Position numbers and translations under genes: made by a program. The notes under the pieces were generated by a model. It was given only the letters and a program-made list of their open reading frames with translations. It was not told the origin of the DNA and made no database searches. 60,315 bases of DNA from JANWZL01 sp041640815 (GTDB lineage: Bacteria; Pseudomonadota; Gammaproteobacteria; Burkholderiales; Thiobacillaceae), in assembly GCA_041640815.1 (NCBI GenBank), contig JBEPZO010000009.1:1-60315 (forward strand), written 5' to 3'. Of this stretch, positions 57,491 to 60,315 are shown piece by piece. Positions within the stretch are counted from its first letter, which is position 1. Every line of letters starts with the position of its first letter.

Positions 57491-59238
57491 ACTGCCTCTC
57501 CCACGATCGGCGCCGTCGAGCTGGGCGCGGTCACCGCGTCCATGGGGGCGTCGGGCGGTATAGCCATCAGCCTGAGGGCGCCAGCCATCACTTTGGAAAA
57601 CACCGGCGCCGCGACCAACCCGCCATAGTACTCACGGCCTGCCGGCTCATCGATCATCACCGCCACCACTAGGCGCGGATCGGAGGCGGGCGCAAGTCCT
57701 ACGAACGAAGCGATGTACTTGTCGGGGGCATAGCTGCCGCCCACCAGCTTGTGGGCGGTGCCGGTCTTGCCGGCGACACGATAGCCCATCACCCTCGCCA
57801 AGGGTCCTGTGCCACCATCGTGGGTGACCTGCTCCAGCATCTGCCTTAGTGTGCGTGCGGTCTCGGCGGTCATGACGCGCTGACCGATGACTGGCTGCCG
57901 CTGTTTGAGCACGGTCAGAGGCACGACCGTGCCGTCGTTGGCGAACGCCGTGTAGGCGCGCGCCAGCTGAACGAGGCTGACCGACATTCCATGCCCAAAG
58001 CCAATGGTGGCTTTTTCAATTGACTGCCAGCTACGGTAGTGGCGAAGGCTGCCAGCCGCCTCACCGGGTAGTCCTGTTTGCGGTGGCGCGCCAAAACCAG
58101 CCAGGGTAAGCAGACGCCAGTGGTCCTCCGAGCTAAGCTCCATGGCAATGCGTGCAGCGGCGACGTTGCTCGACACTTGCAGCGCCTCGGTGAGCGTGAG
58201 CACCCCTTTGGGATGCACGTCGGTGATGCGTTTGTCGCCGATGTAGTAATAGCCAGGACCGGTATCGATGCGCGTGTTGGCATCGACGATGCCGGCGTCT
58301 AGGGCGGCGGCGAAGAGGAACGGCTTCATGGTCGAGCCTGGCTCGAAGACATCGGTGACTGGCCGGTTGCGTGCCCGGCCCGCGCTGTAGGTGGCGCGGT
58401 TGTTGGGGTTGAAGGAAGGCACGGTGGCCATGGCCAGAATCTCACCGGTGCGGCTGTCGACGACCACCACCGAGCCTGCGCGGGCACGATGCCGCGCCAC
58501 AGCCGCAGCAAGCTCGCGGTAGGCCAGATACTGGATTTGCAGGTTGAAAGACAGGGTGAGGTCATTGCCAGGCTTGGGTGAACGGATGAGCTCCAGCTCC
58601 TCCACCACATTACCCTTGCGGTCTTTGACCACGCGCTTAAGCCCAGGCTCGCCCGCCAGCCAAGTGTTGTAGGCGAGTTCGAGTCCCTCGATGCCTTCGT
58701 CTTCCACGTTGGTCATGCCCAAAACCTGGGCCATGACCTCGCCAGCGGGGTAAAAGCGGCGAAACTCGGGTTGGCTATGCAAGCCCTTGATGTCTAAAGC
58801 CAGGCACTGTCTTACCAGGTCGGGCGGTAGCTGCCGTCGTAAGTAGACGAAAGTCTTCTTCTTGTCTGCGATGGCCCGGGTAAGCACAGCAGGGTCAACG
58901 TTTAACAGCGCAGCTAATGCCGCGATTTGCTCTTTGCTAGCTACTAGCGCACTTGGGTTGACCCACAGAGACTCGACAGGAGTGCTGACGGCTAGAGGTT
59001 CCCCCCGCCGGTCGAGGATCATGCCCCGATGGGCACTGATGGAGACCACGCGGTTGATGCGTTTATCGCCTTGTAGATTCAAGAACTCGGTCTGCCAGGC
59101 CTGTAGATAGATAGCACGTAGGGTCAGGGCCGCGAAGCCGCAGAACAATAGCCCCATCACCAGGCGCATGCGCCAGCGCTGCAGATCAAGGCGCAGCAGT
59201 GGATTGACATGCCGATTAGCATGACGTAAGGGGTTCAT
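57487..59238 (-). CDS. ftsI: Septal transpeptidase FtsI (PBP3)
   Basis: FtsI cross-links septal peptidoglycan. The 583-residue product has one TM helix (about 25-44), a pedestal/dimerisation domain with RGMILDRRGEPLAVS, and a transpeptidase domain: SxxK as Ser302-Lys305 in EPGSTMKPF, SSN in QVSSNVAAAR, and GKTGTAHKL. It overlaps ftsL by four bases (ATGA) and murE by four. Confidence 0.97.
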   Translation of the reverse strand: MNPLRHANRHVNPLLRLDLQRWRMRLVMGLLFCGFAALTLRAIYLQAWQTEFLNLQGDKRINRVVSISAHRGMILDRRGEPLAVSTPVESLWVNPSALVASKEQIAALAALLNVDPAVLTRAIADKKKTFVYLRRQLPPDLVRQCLALDIKGLHSQPEFRRFYPAGEVMAQVLGMTNVEDEGIEGLELAYNTWLAGEPGLKRVVKDRKGNVVEELELIRSPKPGNDLTLSFNLQIQYLAYRELAAAVARHRARAGSVVVVDSRTGEILAMATVPSFNPNNRATYSAGRARNRPVTDVFEPGSTMKPFLFAAALDAGIVDANTRIDTGPGYYYIGDKRITDVHPKGVLTLTEALQVSSNVAAARIAMELSSEDHWRLLTLAGFGAPPQTGLPGEAAGSLRHYRSWQSIEKATIGFGHGMSVSLVQLARAYTAFANDGTVVPLTVLKQRQPVIGQRVMTAETARTLRQMLEQVTHDGGTGPLARVMGYRVAGKTGTAHKLVGGSYAPDKYIASFVGLAPASDPRLVVAVMIDEPAGREYYGGLVAAPVFSKVMAGALRLMAIPPDAPMDAVTAPSSTAPIVGEAV

Positions 59239-59510
59239 GGCGCTGCTTCGGGCGGTAAAATTAAATAAATGCGCGCAGCATCAGGCTCGGCCATATGCAA
59301 CTGATGCCGTGCTACTACTTCGACGCGGCTGTGCATGGCCCAAGTGCTCTGCTCCAATAACAGCCTGCCCCACTCGATGTCCAACGCACGCGCTTCCGCC
59401 TGCGCCTGCTGCAGTTCGACGAACAGCTTGCGCGCCTGATGCCGCGCCGAGACGACGGCGATGGCGCACAGGATGAGCAACACGGCGAGGGCGGCGTTGA
59501 GTTTCAGCAT
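59235..59510 (-). CDS. ftsL: Cell-division protein FtsL
   Basis: FtsL is a short bitopic membrane protein that forms the FtsQLB complex. The 91-residue product has an N-terminal TM helix (about 3-22, LNAALAVLLILCAIAVVSA), a coiled coil (about 25-60, HQARKLFVELQQAQAEARAL) and LEQSTWAMHSRVEVVARHQL. Position between rsmH and ftsI is canonical. It overlaps both neighbours by a few bases. Confidence 0.93.
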   Translation of the reverse strand: MLKLNAALAVLLILCAIAVVSARHQARKLFVELQQAQAEARALDIEWGRLLLEQSTWAMHSRVEVVARHQLHMAEPDAARIYLILPPEAAP

Positions 59511-60315
59511 TTGTCCTTGTCCTCGCGGCGTTCAGCCACCCTGAGCACGGCGCTACGCGCGCGGGGATTGGCTGCCACCTCGGCGGCGGTGGGGCGGATG
59601 GCGCGGCCGATGACGCGCAAGCGCCCGACCGGCAGCGCGTGGCTGGCGAGCGGTATCTCCGGCGGGATCTCGGCGCCCTTCGCCTCCGCCTGCATGAAGC
59701 GCTTGACCATGCGGTCCTCAAGAGAATGGAAACTGATCACCGCCAGCCTCCCTGCCGGACGCAGTAACTCCACCGCCTGTGGCAACGCGCTAGCCAGCTC
59801 CTCAAGCTCGCGGTTAATGTGAATCCGGATAGCCTGGAAGGTGCGCGTCGCCGGGTCTTGACCGGGTTCCCGGCTGCGGACGGCCTGAGCGCACAGCCGC
59901 GCGAGCTGTTCGGTCGTGGTGATGGGGGCCTGGCGGCGCATCGCGACAATCGCCCTTGCAATCGACTTAGCAAACCGTTCTTCGCCATATACCCGGACCA
60001 CGCGGGCGATTTCCTCCTCATCGGCTTCATTCAACCACTCGGCGGCCGTTGGACCGCGGCTGGGGTCCATGCGCATGTCCAATGGTGCCTGCCACCGGAA
60101 GCTGAACCCCCGCGCGGGCGTATCGAGCTGGGGGCTGGATACACCGAGGTCGAACAACACCCCATCCGCGGCCAGAATGCCATGCGCTTGCGCCGTCTCG
60201 CGCAGCGTGCTGAAGGCGGCATGGGCGATCTGGAAGCGCGCATCCCGCCAGGCTAAGCCGGCGCGCACCGCCTCCGGGTCGCGATCCAAGGCGAGCAGGC
60301 GGCCAGCCGGCCCCA
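59504..60315 (-). CDS. rsmH: 16S rRNA (cytosine-1402-N4)-methyltransferase RsmH, 5' end cut by window edge
   Basis: RsmH (MraW) methylates C1402 of 16S rRNA using S-adenosylmethionine. The frame is open to the right edge; the first visible residues read GPAGRLLALDRDPEAV, part of the SAM site. Then come LFDLGVSSPQLDTPARGFSF, PLDMRMD, RTFQAIRIHINRELEEL and ISFHSLEDRMVKRFM, all family blocks. About 40-50 N-terminal residues lie outside the window. A TTG within the frame at 60289 is not the true start. It is the first gene of the dcw cluster seen here; mraZ, if present, lies beyond the edge. Confidence 0.95.
   Translation of the reverse strand, partial: GPAGRLLALDRDPEAVRAGLAWRDARFQIAHAAFSTLRETAQAHGILAADGVLFDLGVSSPQLDTPARGFSFRWQAPLDMRMDPSRGPTAAEWLNEADEEEIARVVRVYGEERFAKSIARAIVAMRRQAPITTTEQLARLCAQAVRSREPGQDPATRTFQAIRIHINRELEELASALPQAVELLRPAGRLAVISFHSLEDRMVKRFMQAEAKGAEIPPEIPLASHALPVGRLRVIGRAIRPTAAEVAANPRARSAVLRVAERREDKDKC

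Overview
The window reads as a GC-rich chromosomal segment of a betaproteobacterium, perhaps related to Hydrogenophilales or Nitrosomonadales. I infer this from protein resemblance and gene order: miaB-phoH-ybeY-corC, gpmI-envC-ctpA-moeB, pilMNOPQ divergent from a PBP1A gene, and a complete mra/dcw cluster ending in lpxC. No rRNA, tRNA, CRISPR array, insertion sequence or prophage was recognised. Two genes are cut by the window edges: ubiD on the left and rsmH on the right.

Layout. 1-7.3 kb: ubiD (minus), then a plus-strand run for tRNA thiomethylation, ribosome maturation and related functions (miaB, phoH, ybeY, corC, ygfZ, a DUF4936 gene, slmA). 7.3-15.1 kb: minus-strand genes for a ligand-sensing diguanylate cyclase, a MoeB/ThiF E1-like enzyme, a conserved unknown, CtpA, EnvC and phosphoglycerate mutase GpmI. 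15.2-21.9 kb: an ArsR-type regulator with a BigR/SqrR-like cysteine pair, followed by a TolC-like channel, an RND adaptor, an RND pump and a DUF2892 membrane protein. 22.3-24.6 kb: rhodanese (yibN-like), grxC, secB and gpsA. 24.7-34.3 kb: mixed genes on the minus strand, including trmL, an ArnT-like glycosyltransferase, rpmE, a trypsin-like/Calx-beta protein, a fructosamine kinase family gene, a DUF971 gene, an AddA/RecB-like helicase-nuclease and a nucleotidyltransferase-like protein. 34.4-41.9 kb: PBP1A and, divergently, pilM-pilQ. 41.9-60.3 kb: a tightly overlapping minus-strand cell-wall and division cluster (rsmH, ftsL, ftsI, murE, murF, mraY, murD, ftsW, murG, murC, murB, ddl, ftsQ, ftsA, ftsZ, lpxC) plus a coupled 60-residue membrane protein.

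The most interesting part is 15.2-21.9 kb. The regulator carries Cys32 and Cys98, 66 residues apart, the spacing I recall for the persulfide-sensing cysteines of BigR/SqrR-type repressors. A 16-bp AT-rich motif lies directly downstream of a TATATT box in front of both the regulator and the tolC-like gene, as expected for autoregulation plus control of the pump. The module sits between gpmI-envC and yibN-grxC-secB-gpsA, which are divergent neighbours in E. coli, so it looks inserted at a conserved junction. This suggests a sulfur-responsive tripartite efflux system. The substrate cannot be read from the sequence.

The 25.1-28.9 kb stretch looks less GC-rich, with different codon use, and holds accessory genes around rpmE. 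The division cluster is held together by short start/stop overlaps, which suggests translational coupling along its length.
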